Shown one piece after another: positions 7,562-17,214 of a DNA stretch of 64,000 nt. Source of the DNA: Chryseobacterium taichungense. Its GTDB lineage: Bacteria > Bacteroidota > Bacteroidia > Flavobacteriales > Weeksellaceae. The notes under the pieces are model-generated. The model made no database searches. It was not told the DNA's origin and saw nothing but the letters and a program-made list of their open reading frames with translations. Numbering within the stretch: the first letter of the stretch is position 1; each line of letters starts with the position of its first letter. Where the stretch lies: NCBI RefSeq assembly GCF_900109935.1, contig NZ_FOBV01000003.1, positions 248,001-312,000 on the forward strand, written 5' to 3'. The position numbers and the translations under genes were made by a program.

Positions 7562-8887
7562 ATGAAACTGAATTGCTTTTTATGGATTTTTTTCTTTGGT
7601 ATTTTCATTAATGCCCAAAATTCATTTGAAGTTCAGGACGCGAAAAAAACAGTGATTCCCTTTAAATTAATCAATAACTTACTCTTTATTCCTGTTAACA
7701 TTAACGGTGCCGATCTTACCTTTTTACTGGATACAGGCGTTGCGGAAACCTCTATATTCAGCCTGGAAAACCAGGAAATAAAACTTATCAATGTCGAGAA
7801 GATAAAATTTTCAGGGTTAGGAGGAGACAGAAGTATTGACGGATTCCGGTCTGATAATAACATCGGAAAAATAGGAAAAAACTATGTCAATGACTCGATG
7901 ACGATCTTTATTATCACAGATCAGGATTTTAATATTTCATCACACGTCGGGATTCCCGTCAACGGAATAATCGGCTATCATTTCTTTAAAGACCATCCTG
8001 TCGTGATCGATTATTCCTCAAAAAAGATAACCATTTATAACGATGAAAATTTATTCAGAAAAAAGGTTAAGAATTTTAGTGAGATCGATATCAGTATCGA
8101 AAAGAATAAACCTTATGTCATCGCTGATGTAGAAATGACGAATGAAAGGAAAAGTTCAAAGCTTCTTATTGATCTCGGAAACAGCGATCCGATCTGGCTT
8201 TTCCCAAAATTGATAAAAGATTTCGTATACAACCGTCCCAATATCGATGACTTTCTCGGAAGAGGCTTTAATGGTGATATTTACGGAAAGAGAAGCAGAA
8301 TCCATAATTTTTATTTAGGAGAATTCAAATTTGAAAAACCTCTTACGGCAATGCCCGATGAATATTCTATTCAGAATGTAAATTTGGTTGAAAACAGAAA
8401 AGGCCCTGTAGGCGGGGATATTATGAGACGTTTTACGGTTGCTTTTGATTATGCCGGGCAAAAGTTATATTTAAAGAAAAACCGAAATTTCGACGATCCG
8501 TTTCATTTTAACATGAGCGGCCTTGATTTCCGACAGGACGGAATGGAATGGACAAAAGACATTGTAAATCTCCCAACAAAAAATCGTGGTAATTCGTCGG
8601 GTGGTACTGAAGTATTTACCAGCAGCATGCAATATAATTTTATTTTAAAACCTGTTTTTTCCATTGCCGGTGTACGTAAAGATTCTCCAGGCGCAAAAGC
8701 CGGATTACAGAAAGATGACCGCCTTATAAGCATTAATGGCAAGAAAACTGCTGATATGACCTTACAGAAAATAATGGAACTCATGAAATCCGAAGAAGGA
8801 AAGACCATAGAAATGCTGATTGAAAGAAAAAATAAGCAGATGTCTCTACGCTTTACTTTGGAAGATCCTATACCTTATCAAGAATAA
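7562..8887 (+). CDS. Secreted retropepsin-like aspartyl protease with C-terminal PDZ domain
   Basis: The 441-residue protein starts with a signal peptide (to about residue 18, FINAQ). The first half holds a retropepsin-like active site, FLLDTGVAETS (about residues 54-64), and a second LLIDLGNSDPIW block at about 200, which carries Asp-Leu-Gly in place of Asp-Thr/Ser-Gly. The last 90 residues are a PDZ domain (VRKDSPGAKAGLQKDDRLISINGKK). Such aspartyl protease/PDZ proteins are common in Bacteroidota and act in the periplasm; their substrates are unknown. The next gene starts 2 nt after its stop. Confidence 0.8.
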   Translation: MKLNCFLWIFFFGIFINAQNSFEVQDAKKTVIPFKLINNLLFIPVNINGADLTFLLDTGVAETSIFSLENQEIKLINVEKIKFSGLGGDRSIDGFRSDNNIGKIGKNYVNDSMTIFIITDQDFNISSHVGIPVNGIIGYHFFKDHPVVIDYSSKKITIYNDENLFRKKVKNFSEIDISIEKNKPYVIADVEMTNERKSSKLLIDLGNSDPIWLFPKLIKDFVYNRPNIDDFLGRGFNGDIYGKRSRIHNFYLGEFKFEKPLTAMPDEYSIQNVNLVENRKGPVGGDIMRRFTVAFDYAGQKLYLKKNRNFDDPFHFNMSGLDFRQDGMEWTKDIVNLPTKNRGNSSGGTEVFTSSMQYNFILKPVFSIAGVRKDSPGAKAGLQKDDRLISINGKKTADMTLQKIMELMKSEEGKTIEMLIERKNKQMSLRFTLEDPIPYQE

Positions 8888-8888
8888 T

Positions 8889-9413
8889 ATGAATACGGAA
8901 GAAACAACACTCGATAAAATAAGAACCAGGCCCCGGTTCACGATGTTTACTCACCTTAGTAAAGAAGAGTATGCGGAAAACCTTAAGAAATATCTGGCAG
9001 AGCATGCCGATGAATTTTCCGGAAATATCAATAAAGAAGTGGCAACGATCTGTGTAAAGACCAACGATGAAGGCTACTGGAAACCCAGACTATCCTTACG
9101 CGTAGAGATTGAAGATGATGAAACCTCCATAAGAGGAATTTTTGGTCCGAGTTCAGCGGTATGGACATTCTTTATGTTTCTTTATTTTTCCTTTTCTATC
9201 CTCTGGATGGTATTTTTTTCTATGTATTATGTAGAAAAGAAGATTAACAGCCAGGAATTTCCGTGGGCGCTGAATGCTTCTTTCGCCATGCTGTCGTGTA
9301 TCGCGATTACGTATGCTGCAGCGAGGTTCGGGCAGCATAAAGCTAAGGATGAAATGCTAAAACTTCGAAGATTTGCAGAAGAGTCTACTTTACAATTTGA
9401 AAAGATAAATTAA
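8889..9413 (+). CDS. Membrane protein of unknown function with two transmembrane helices
   Basis: The ATG at 8889 lies 2 nt after the stop of the protease gene, so the two are probably co-transcribed and coupled. The 174-residue product has a soluble N-terminal half of about 80 residues and two hydrophobic segments (FFMFLYFSFSILWMVFFSMY and an Ala-rich one near residues 133-150), then a short charged tail. An earlier in-frame start at 8820 would overlap the protease by 68 nt and is not used. No family was recognised. Confidence 0.65.
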   Translation: MNTEETTLDKIRTRPRFTMFTHLSKEEYAENLKKYLAEHADEFSGNINKEVATICVKTNDEGYWKPRLSLRVEIEDDETSIRGIFGPSSAVWTFFMFLYFSFSILWMVFFSMYYVEKKINSQEFPWALNASFAMLSCIAITYAAARFGQHKAKDEMLKLRRFAEESTLQFEKIN

Positions 9414-9530
9414 TAGTAAATCTGAAAATCAGAAGCAATTTAAAAGACTTATAAAAAACAATGTTGCAGCATCTGTAAAAAAGCTGCGCAGGTTTTAGGT
9501 GAAAGGTGCTTAGGTTTTGATCAGAATTTA

Positions 9531-10568
9531 TTAAGGTTCAACTGTTTTTGTGGTTTGTGGCATCTGCTCGATTTCAGCTTTCGCCGCCCTGATGGAATCC
9601 ACTACCCTTTCTCTGTTGTCCTGTTCTTTCAGGATTTTCTGGATATTCGGTTCAATCATTTTGGTCATTTCATCCACAGAAACATTATTGGAATTCGGGT
9701 CATTAAGTAACTTTCTCCAAGGCTTGCGTTTTCCCCATGGATAATCTCCGTATACCAGCACGGGCGTTCCTTTTGCCTTGGTAGTAGCTCCTCCCGGGTT
9801 TAAGACCCATGTATCAGCATAGCCATACAGCCATTTCGCATCATTCATCAGCAGTCGTAAACATGAATGCGATGCCGGATATCCCGGAAGATCATACTGA
9901 TGCCATCCGATACCATCAAGATTAAATATATTAAAATTATAAGGTAGCTTCCATTCGCTGCTCACCGTAGAAATGGCGAGCTTTTTCTTCCAGTTTGCAA
10001 ACGTAAGTCCGGTCTTTGTTTTGGCGGATTTTTTACCCATGCTTGTAGGCCCCCATTTAACCAAAGTTCCATTTGAATAAACCCCGTATGCCTGAATAGG
10101 ATACGAGAATACAACAAACTTTTTAACAGGACTCAACACATCCAGCTGCATAGGAAATGGTGAATATTCCATTAATGTAGTATCAATTTTAGCAGGCACT
10201 ACTAATGTATCTGCATTCCATTTATTTTTCGAATCAAGCCTGTTAAGTGCCAGAATTGCGTAGCGCTCTTTCTCCGTAAATTTTTTGTTAAATGATGCGA
10301 ACAGAGAATCTCTGACTTTTTTATCTTTAGGGAAAATATATGCATTATAGAATCCATATTCCTGAACGGCAGGTGGTAATGACTCTTTTTGTACAACAGA
10401 ATCTTTCTTTGCCATCAGAGAATCTTTTTTCTCAGATTCTTCCGTGACAGATGAAGCCGTGTCGCTGATTTTGTCATTGATTTTTTCCAGTTCCTTTTTA
10501 CAGGAAACAAGCGTTAATGTGATAAATAATGTGTAGAGAAATGATTTTTTTACAGATATGTTTTTCAT
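9531..10568 (-). CDS. L,D-transpeptidase (YkuD/ErfK family) lipoprotein
   Basis: The 345-residue protein has a signal peptide with lipobox LVSC (Cys about 23), a Lys/Glu/Ser-rich linker, and a YkuD catalytic domain. The active-site block GYPASHSCLRLLMND (about residues 229-243) carries the conserved Ser-His and the nucleophilic Cys followed by Arg. L,D-transpeptidases make 3-3 crosslinks in peptidoglycan or attach proteins to it. The lipid anchor and long linker place it in the periplasm facing the wall. It is monocistronic. Confidence 0.9.
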   Translation of the reverse strand: MKNISVKKSFLYTLFITLTLVSCKKELEKINDKISDTASSVTEESEKKDSLMAKKDSVVQKESLPPAVQEYGFYNAYIFPKDKKVRDSLFASFNKKFTEKERYAILALNRLDSKNKWNADTLVVPAKIDTTLMEYSPFPMQLDVLSPVKKFVVFSYPIQAYGVYSNGTLVKWGPTSMGKKSAKTKTGLTFANWKKKLAISTVSSEWKLPYNFNIFNLDGIGWHQYDLPGYPASHSCLRLLMNDAKWLYGYADTWVLNPGGATTKAKGTPVLVYGDYPWGKRKPWRKLLNDPNSNNVSVDEMTKMIEPNIQKILKEQDNRERVVDSIRAAKAEIEQMPQTTKTVEP

Positions 10569-10722
10569 AAATAAAATTACCGGAATAGTTTTGCTATTCA
10601 GTACAAATATCAGACCTAAATCCGAATAATAAAAATCAACACATAAAATACCGTAAAAAACCGGGGATGCTTACAAAGCTGTGAATAATTAGGTATTTAT
10701 GTATCGACCAGAAGTTTAGAAT

Positions 10723-12996
10723 CTATTTACGCCACATGATTGTTTTGGATTTTAGATGCTGAGAATCCGTTCCAATCATTATTTCAAATTCGCCTTCTTC
10801 CCAATCAAAAATAAGTTCTTCATTATAAAACTTCAACAGTTCAGGGGTAATATTAAAAACTACATTTTTTGTTTCCCCTTTTTTCAAAAATACCTTTTCA
10901 AAACCTTTCAATTCTTTTACAGGCCGGGTAATACTCGCCACCTTATCCCGGATATAAAGCTGCACCACCTCTTCTCCGTCGTAACTTCCGGTATTGGTAA
11001 CATTAATGCTCACTTTCAAAATTTCATTTCCTTTAAGCTGATTTTTAGAAAGCTGTATATCTCCATATGCAAAGCTGGTATAGCTCAATCCGAATCCAAA
11101 GGGAAATAAGGGATCATTGTTTTCATCAAGATAATTTGACTTGTATTTCTCAAACCGACCGTCATTAAATTCCAATGGTCGCCCGGTATTCTTATGATTA
11201 TAATAAATGGGAATCTGTCCTGCAGAACGTGGGAAAGTCATTGGAAGTTTTCCCGAAGGATTTACACTTCCGAACAGCACATCGGCAATAGCATGCCCAG
11301 CCTCAATCCCCGGAAACCAAACATTAATTACGGAATCCGGAATATCGATCATCTGTGACAGATCCAAAGGCCTTCCCGTAAACAATATAACAACGATCGG
11401 TTTATTTAATTTTTTCATTTCCCTGAGCAATAACAACTGATTTTCAGGGAAACGGATGTCTGTTTTGCTGGAAGATTCGCCTGTCATTTCTGAAGCTTCC
11501 CCCAATACCAGAACAATTTTATCAGCCATTTTTGCTTTTTCCAAAGCTTCCTTTAAAAGAATTTCCGCTGATATTCTGGGCTGCCCTTTTGTGAATTCTA
11601 TAAATGAATTCTTTTCAAGATTCCGATCTTCAGTAATATTACATCCTCTTGCGTACGAAAAATTCTTTTTCTCCGAAAGTTCTTCCAAAGCATTTTTCAA
11701 CGTAACCGATTCTTTAGAATCTACCACAACAGACCATGTTCCCGGCATATTGACTTTATCATCAAGCAACGGTCCGATGAAAGCAATTTTTTCTGTTTTC
11801 TTCAAAGGTAAAGCCTGATTCTTATTTTTCATCAGTACAAAGGTCTGGGCTGCAATTTCTCTGGCTGCTTTTCTGTTTTCGGGAGTAAGAATATCGGTTT
11901 TTAATCTTTTTTCATTTAAATAACGGTAAGGATCATCAAATAATCCTAAATTATATTTCATTTCCAAAACCCTCTGGCAGGCTCTGTCTATATCTTCCTC
12001 TGAAACTAAATTTTCCCGGACCGACTTTTTTAATGTTTTAAGATAATCTTCACCGACCATATCCATATCGGTTCCGGCTTTTAAAGCTCTGGCTGCAACT
12101 TTTTGCTCATCTCCCAGGCCATGTGCCTTAAGTTCTTTAATCGCAGTAAAATCAGTCACGACAAAGCCTTTGAAACCCCATTCTTTTCTAAGCACATCAG
12201 TAAGCAGCCATTTGTTAGCTGTCGCCGGCACTCCATTGATATCATTGAATGAAGTCATCACCGTGGCGGCCCCCGCGTCTATTGCCGCTTTGTAGGGAGG
12301 GAAATATTCATTATACATACGGTTTGGGCTCATATCTACGGAATTATAGTCTCTTCCTGCTTCTGCCGCGCCATACAGGGCAAAATGTTTAAGGCACGCC
12401 ATAATGGTATAGTTTTTCGACAAATCATCTCCCTGATAGCCCTTCACAAAAGCTTCGGTGATTCTGGAAGCAAGAAAAGGATCTTCACCTGCACCTTCCG
12501 CCACTCTTCCCCACCGCGGATCCCGGCTGATATCTGCCATGGGAGAATACGTCCAGTTAATACCATCTGCAGAAGCCTCTTTTGCTGCAATATAAGCTGC
12601 TTTCTGAACCAGTTCAGGTCTCCAGGATGCTGATAACGCTAAAGGAATAGGAAATCCGGTTTTATATCCGTGAATCACATCCAGCCCAAAAATGAGCGGA
12701 ATTTTAAGCCTTGATTCATTTACTGCAATTTCCTGTGTTTTCTTTATACGGCTTAATGTAGTCATGTTGAGAACAGCACCCAACTTACCTTCTTTAATAT
12801 ATTGTTCTGCATCAGCACTTACTGCCGCACCGGTTTTCACGTCTCCCGGCGGAGAAATGAGATTGAGTTGACCTATTTTCTCTTCTAAGGTCATTTGGCT
12901 CATAAGATTTTTAATGAAAAGATCTCGTTTTGAATTGCTCTGAGCTGCGATTAAAACAGCAGTTAAGGAGAATAATAGAATTTTTATTTTTTTCAT
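10723..12996 (-). CDS. bglX: Periplasmic beta-glucosidase, glycoside hydrolase family 3
   Basis: The 757-residue protein has a signal peptide (MKKIKILLFSLTAVLIAAQS), the GH3 N-terminal barrel, the GH3 C-terminal alpha/beta sandwich and a fibronectin III-like end, the order found in BglX. The nucleophile is the Asp of VVTDFTAIKEL; KHFALYGAAEAGRDYN is the conserved substrate-binding segment. The acid/base residue is expected in the C-domain near EASEMTGESSSK. It should hydrolyse beta-linked glucosides in the periplasm. There is no polysaccharide utilisation locus around it. Confidence 0.93.
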   Translation of the reverse strand: MKKIKILLFSLTAVLIAAQSNSKRDLFIKNLMSQMTLEEKIGQLNLISPPGDVKTGAAVSADAEQYIKEGKLGAVLNMTTLSRIKKTQEIAVNESRLKIPLIFGLDVIHGYKTGFPIPLALSASWRPELVQKAAYIAAKEASADGINWTYSPMADISRDPRWGRVAEGAGEDPFLASRITEAFVKGYQGDDLSKNYTIMACLKHFALYGAAEAGRDYNSVDMSPNRMYNEYFPPYKAAIDAGAATVMTSFNDINGVPATANKWLLTDVLRKEWGFKGFVVTDFTAIKELKAHGLGDEQKVAARALKAGTDMDMVGEDYLKTLKKSVRENLVSEEDIDRACQRVLEMKYNLGLFDDPYRYLNEKRLKTDILTPENRKAAREIAAQTFVLMKNKNQALPLKKTEKIAFIGPLLDDKVNMPGTWSVVVDSKESVTLKNALEELSEKKNFSYARGCNITEDRNLEKNSFIEFTKGQPRISAEILLKEALEKAKMADKIVLVLGEASEMTGESSSKTDIRFPENQLLLLREMKKLNKPIVVILFTGRPLDLSQMIDIPDSVINVWFPGIEAGHAIADVLFGSVNPSGKLPMTFPRSAGQIPIYYNHKNTGRPLEFNDGRFEKYKSNYLDENNDPLFPFGFGLSYTSFAYGDIQLSKNQLKGNEILKVSINVTNTGSYDGEEVVQLYIRDKVASITRPVKELKGFEKVFLKKGETKNVVFNITPELLKFYNEELIFDWEEGEFEIMIGTDSQHLKSKTIMWRK

Positions 12997-13165
12997 TATT
13001 TAATGTTTAAATATGATCCACAACTTCTATAAAATTTCTGAGATAAGCAATAGGGGATAAAGTTTTTTTGGTAAAATTAAAGTTGTAATAATAACAGTAA
13101 ATGTTTTGAGAAAGGTTTATTAAATCTAGTTTGATTAGAATTATACTTAACCGGAGGATTATAAA

Positions 13166-13197
13166 TAAAAAAACCTGCATTATTACAATACAGGTTT
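13166..13197 (-). terminator. Terminator of the tRNA-Asp operon
   Basis: On the minus strand AAACCTG (13197-13191) pairs with CAGGTTT (13177-13171), with extra A-T and G-U pairs inside, followed by a T tract. It lies about 10 nt after the 3' end of the last tRNA. Confidence 0.8.
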
Positions 13198-13207
13198 ATA
13201 TTTTCAG

Positions 13208-13281
13208 CGATCCGGACGGGACTCGAACCCGCGACCTCCGCCGTGACAGGGCGGCATTCTAACCAGCTGAACTACCGGATC
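13208..13281 (-). tRNA. tRNA-Asp(GTC), distal copy
   Basis: A 74-nt cloverleaf without encoded CCA. The acceptor GATCCGG pairs with CCGGATC, the discriminator is G, the anticodon stem CCGCC/GGCGG encloses CTGTCAC with anticodon GTC (13247-13245), and the T-loop is GTTCGAG. The sequence is identical to the neighbouring copy. Confidence 0.95.
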
Positions 13282-13311
13282 AATTTTTTAAAGAAATTGA
13301 GAAAACTTCAG

Positions 13312-13385
13312 CGATCCGGACGGGACTCGAACCCGCGACCTCCGCCGTGACAGGGCGGCATTCTAACCAGCTGAACTACCGGATC
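13312..13385 (-). tRNA. tRNA-Asp(GTC), proximal copy
   Basis: Identical in sequence to the copy at 13208-13281; anticodon GTC at 13351-13349. The two genes repeat with a 104-bp period, and the flanking spacer (AATTTTTTAAA, GAAATTGAGAAAA, CTTCAG) is duplicated with small length changes. This shows a recent tandem duplication of the tRNA plus its 5' flank. Confidence 0.95.
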
Positions 13386-13799
13386 AATTTTTTAAAAGAA
13401 ATTGAGAAAAACTTCAGCAATTAAATATGACTTCATTTATAAAAAGTCCTATCCATCTGCTTTATACTAACTTCTGTTTAATAAAACACCAAAGATGAAT
13501 TTTATTAAACATTTTAAAGATCGCTTGTTTTTTAACTGGTGCAAATATATAGCTTTTTTTAGTTTTTCCAAAGAAACGTATTTCTTTTCTTTCAAAGTTA
13601 TTGTTAAGATACAGATTGTCAAAGATAAAAAAATTAATATAGAGCTGTACTTAATACTCTTCTGCCCTATTTTACTTAGAAAATTTAAGAAAGTCGATTA
13701 TAAAAAACACACACAAAATCAAAATTCTTGTTACTTTAAATTCTAAGATCACCCTTTATCTATAATTTGTACATACAATAGATTCTTTCTCTTGATCAT
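13386..13799. other. Gene-free stretch carrying the tRNA-Asp leader and promoter
   Basis: The 414 bp between the tRNA genes and the polysaccharide locus hold the tRNA leader (13386-13536) and its promoter. From about 13448 to 13572 the sequence is homologous to 26562-26686. The rest (13573-13799) is AT-rich with no recognised signal; an 83-codon plus-strand ORF at 13495-13746 overlaps the promoter and looks spurious. Confidence 0.7.
13542..13572 (-). promoter_or_regulatory. Promoter of the tRNA-Asp operon
   Basis: On the minus strand TTTG (13572-13569), a spacer of exactly 19 nt and TATATTTG (13549-13542) form a perfect Bacteroidota promoter. Transcription should start near 13536 and run through both tRNA genes to the terminator at 13166. 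Confidence 0.85.
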
Positions 13800-14987
13800 T
13801 TATTCTGTTTGTTCGATGACTTCAACAAATTTTTTACACAAAATGGATTTATCATAAACTGTTTCAGCCAATTTCCTTGCATTCTGTCCCATTTCCTTTA
13901 CCAATTCAGGATTGTCTTTCAGATAGAGTACTTTTTGTGCAAGTTCTTCCGGACGGTTTGGGTTTACATAAAATCCGCAATGATATTTTTCGGCTATATC
14001 TTTCGTCCAGCCGGCAGAGTTTACAATAATTGGTTTTCCTGCAGACAACGAATCGAAAAGCTTGTTTGGAGAGTTGGTATACAAAATAGGAATATCCAAA
14101 AAGGAAATCATCGAAACATCCGAAAAATTGACAATTTCAGATACGTCAGTCATAGGGAACTTTCCGAGAAATTTCACATTCTTAAGATTGCTTTTTTCTA
14201 CTTCTTCTATCAAATCTTTTTCGGTAGAACCTCCTCCTACAAACAAAAATTCTATATCTTCTCTATTGTTTAATAATTTGGCGGATTCAACAATTGTCTG
14301 AGCCCCATTTGCCAACCCCAAAGAACCAAAGTGAACTATTTTGAAGGAATCTTTTTTTAAGCCGAGCTTTTCCATCAGTTGATCATTTTTTCCCCTAGGC
14401 CAGAATTCGTCCATTTTAGCCATATTAGGAATCATGGATGTTTTTTCTTTAGGAATATACTTTACAACTCCAGCCTGCATACCAGGAGAAAGAGCAATAA
14501 CATGGGAAGCATTTTTATAAATCACTTTTTCCAGCAGACGAGTCGTTTTTATTGTCCAACTATTTTTTATGGCTCCCATCTGTATTGGCACCTCCGGCCA
14601 GAGGTCTCTTACTTCAAAAACAAAAGGCTTCTTTTTAAACCACTTTAATATAAGTGCCGGAATACCTATTGTAAGGGGAGTAGATGTAGCAATTACCAAA
14701 TCGATATCTTTCTGTTTCATTCCTACTACAGATGATTTGTACATAAATTTCAAGAAGGCCTTTAACCTTCTGGAAACACTCATATTCTGGTCGTAGTCTT
14801 CTTTTATATAAACGACTTCAATACCATCAATTTCTACAATTTTAATATCCTCTGAAAATTTTGATGATGAGGTGAGCATAGTAACTTTATGCCCGTTTTT
14901 AATAAGTTCTTGTGCCAGCCAATACGATCTTGTTCCTCCGGGTTCCTGAGGAGTTACGAAATATTGGTGGATGTATAATATATTCAT
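13800..14987 (-). CDS. GT4 glycosyltransferase (WbuB-like)
   Basis: The 395-residue protein resembles WbuB/WbpH-type transferases. The N-terminal HQYFVTPQEPGGTRSYWLAQ is typical of the subfamily, whose members transfer amino-deoxyhexoses such as FucNAc in O-antigen synthesis. The C-terminal half is a GT-B nucleotide-sugar domain (IVHFGSLGLANG, then the E-rich LFDSLSAGKPIIVNSAG donor loop). It is a cytosolic, peripheral membrane enzyme and the last gene of the polysaccharide operon. It overlaps the upstream gene by one base (TAATG). Base composition is host-like, unlike the middle of the locus. Sugar specificity is inferred only from family resemblance. Confidence 0.85.
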   Translation of the reverse strand: MNILYIHQYFVTPQEPGGTRSYWLAQELIKNGHKVTMLTSSSKFSEDIKIVEIDGIEVVYIKEDYDQNMSVSRRLKAFLKFMYKSSVVGMKQKDIDLVIATSTPLTIGIPALILKWFKKKPFVFEVRDLWPEVPIQMGAIKNSWTIKTTRLLEKVIYKNASHVIALSPGMQAGVVKYIPKEKTSMIPNMAKMDEFWPRGKNDQLMEKLGLKKDSFKIVHFGSLGLANGAQTIVESAKLLNNREDIEFLFVGGGSTEKDLIEEVEKSNLKNVKFLGKFPMTDVSEIVNFSDVSMISFLDIPILYTNSPNKLFDSLSAGKPIIVNSAGWTKDIAEKYHCGFYVNPNRPEELAQKVLYLKDNPELVKEMGQNARKLAETVYDKSILCKKFVEVIEQTE

Positions 14988-16120
14988 TATTTTTTTTCTG
15001 TATATAATTGTTGATATACTTCAGCTATTCGCTTCCAGTCATGATTTTTTAAGAATTGTTCCATATCAAAACTATAATGATCTCGTTTTTGGATTAACCG
15101 TTCAAGCCCTCGTTCGATTGCAGAAACAGAAGTGTCTTCCACTTTTTCTCCAATAGAATCATCATAAAAACCGTCAATCCCTTCATTTTGCGTGTACATC
15201 ACCGGTAAACCTTGCAAAAGTGCTTCTATATAGACCAAGCCAAAGGTTTCTGCTTTGGAAGGCATTGTAAAGAAATCGCTTCGTTCGTAATAGGATTTTA
15301 AAACAGGCAGACTGTCTACTTTTCCTACAAACTCGAAGGAAGGGTCGTTTTTAATAGAATCCAGGATTCTTTTCTCGTCATTTCCTCCTCCTCCTATCAG
15401 TGTTAATTTTATCTTATTCTGAACCTTGTGATTATAATTCTTAACAGCATTAATAAGGTTAAAGACATTTTTTCCCTTATTAAATTTCCCTATATAAAGC
15501 AATTGAATGCTTTTTTCATTCTTAACAACATTCCTTTTCATCACCTTTGATTCAATCCAGTAAGGATCTACACCATTTGGAACCACTGTAAGTTTTTGCT
15601 GTACATCATCCAGGATATGAGACAGTCTGGAATCTTCAAGCATTCTGTTTTTATAGACTGCCGAAATGGTTATGATCTTATTCGCATTCTGAAGAATTTT
15701 TTTTCCGTAGGCTCTTTCGTGCAGAAAATATTTCAAAAACACATTAAGATCAGTATTACGCACTGCTACTATGTAGGGAATATTATATTTTTTATGAAGT
15801 TCATAGGCCGCTCCGCCATCGCTGTACCATGTGTGAGCATGAATAAATTTGACAGTCTTGAGATCTATTTTTGCTTCAATGTCCTGTACAATTTTTTTAA
15901 TTTTTCTCTTATACAAAACCCGATCTGCATATTTTGATAAAATATGGCTGTAGATAATCTGAGAGCGGTTATTTTTAAAATTTATTTTATTTTTTCCTAT
16001 TCTGGAAGCCTCCCGAAATGGATTATACACAATCTGCTCCACCCCGTTATTATCCAGCTCCCTCACTAAATTTTTATACACTGTAGATCCTGAGTAATCG
16101 TTTGTAATGTGAAGTATCAT
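14987..16120 (-). CDS. GT4-family glycosyltransferase
   Basis: The 377-residue GT-B enzyme shows a donor-binding C-terminal domain with LLYIGKFNKGKNVFNLINAV and the conserved EX7E-like segment in MPSKAETFGLVYIEALLQGLP's region, where the two Glu are eight apart. The N-terminal acceptor domain contains HAHTWYSDGGAAYEL. It likely adds one sugar to the lipid-linked repeat unit on the cytosolic face. It shares single-base overlaps with the genes on both sides, which suggests translational coupling. The linkage and sugar cannot be predicted. Confidence 0.85.
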   Translation of the reverse strand: MILHITNDYSGSTVYKNLVRELDNNGVEQIVYNPFREASRIGKNKINFKNNRSQIIYSHILSKYADRVLYKRKIKKIVQDIEAKIDLKTVKFIHAHTWYSDGGAAYELHKKYNIPYIVAVRNTDLNVFLKYFLHERAYGKKILQNANKIITISAVYKNRMLEDSRLSHILDDVQQKLTVVPNGVDPYWIESKVMKRNVVKNEKSIQLLYIGKFNKGKNVFNLINAVKNYNHKVQNKIKLTLIGGGGNDEKRILDSIKNDPSFEFVGKVDSLPVLKSYYERSDFFTMPSKAETFGLVYIEALLQGLPVMYTQNEGIDGFYDDSIGEKVEDTSVSAIERGLERLIQKRDHYSFDMEQFLKNHDWKRIAEVYQQLYTEKK

Positions 16121-17202
16121 TATGGATAAATTGAATTAAACTGCAGCTCTAAAGAGGAATTTTTAATTTTATTACTATAATTTGTAAGGTTTTTCTCGAT
16201 CAAAGGATATAAACTTGTATCAAAATAGATAAGTTTCATCCAGCCATCCGATATTTTCCATCCTGTATTTTGTACACTTGGATTTGTAGTACCGTCTACA
16301 TTATCAGCAATACTGTCTCCTTTAAGAATCTTAAGTTTCAGGGTATTGCAGAGGTAACTGAAATTAAAGTCGGTCCAATTGGCATTTCCCAATTCTTTTG
16401 CCTTTATTAAATATAATACGACATGATTTCCATGTGATACATCCTGTATAACGGGCTTATAATTCTTAATTTTCTGTAAAGCCTTACAAAAAGCATCCGG
16501 ATACGTACTGTTCCATGTATAATAAAAAACGCCACTTGTGCTTTTGTTTAAGATCAGTGCTTTTTTCAGCTGCTGATCAAACTGATTTACAAACACGGAA
16601 TATGAGTTTTTATTAGATTCGTCATATTTCATCAGATATAGTGCAACAACTGCCCAGTTTGCTCCTGTATGAAGCCTCTGATGAAACAATAAAGAATAAT
16701 CTCCATACTGGCTAAAACTTCTGGCTTTCCATTTATTGAAAGAGTATTTTAAACCACTTTCTATCGCCGGCTGATAATTTGTATACAGTTTATTCTTGGC
16801 TAAAATATCCAAAAATTCGCCGATGTATCTGAAAAAATATCCTTCTGAAATCAAATGTTCCTGCCCATTTACAATAGCATTTTGATTTGAGCTATTCACA
16901 TTCATCCTCCAATTATTATTTTTATAATTAAAATCATTATCATTAATTAATATAGGTTGAATAATTTCTAAGTTATTAGCTAAATATTGCTTATCCTTAG
17001 TTTTCAAATACATGTTATTATTCGCATTCAAAAAATAACCCAATGCCATAAAATTATACACATTGCTACTTTTAGAAAAAGATCTAATCTTATTAAGATT
17101 ATTATTTAAAATTAAATCATACTCATTTTTTTTTAAATAATTATATTGAGCATAAACGCTCGTACAAATCAATATAAATATTACATTTAATAAATACTTC
17201 AT
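16120..17202 (-). CDS. Secreted protein of unknown function in the polysaccharide locus
   Basis: The 360-residue protein has a signal peptide (ending SVYAQ, about residue 19) and so acts outside the cytosol, unlike its glycosyltransferase neighbours. The mature part is mostly helical with repeated aromatic motifs (EGYFFRYIGEFLDIL, SGVFYYTWNS) and a SHGNHVVLYLI segment. The pattern recalls alpha/alpha-barrel glycan hydrolases or lyases, but no signature residue set is certain. Its place between a glycosyltransferase and the polymerase suggests a role in trimming, epimerising or anchoring the polymer. That role is inference. Confidence 0.55.
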   Translation of the reverse strand: MKYLLNVIFILICTSVYAQYNYLKKNEYDLILNNNLNKIRSFSKSSNVYNFMALGYFLNANNNMYLKTKDKQYLANNLEIIQPILINDNDFNYKNNNWRMNVNSSNQNAIVNGQEHLISEGYFFRYIGEFLDILAKNKLYTNYQPAIESGLKYSFNKWKARSFSQYGDYSLLFHQRLHTGANWAVVALYLMKYDESNKNSYSVFVNQFDQQLKKALILNKSTSGVFYYTWNSTYPDAFCKALQKIKNYKPVIQDVSHGNHVVLYLIKAKELGNANWTDFNFSYLCNTLKLKILKGDSIADNVDGTTNPSVQNTGWKISDGWMKLIYFDTSLYPLIEKNLTNYSNKIKNSSLELQFNSIYP

Positions 17203-17214
17203 AGATATTAATAT

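Noticed and set aside
13495..13746. An 83-codon plus-strand ORF upstream of the tRNA genes
   Set aside because: It overlaps the tRNA-Asp promoter, has AT-driven composition and no start signal.
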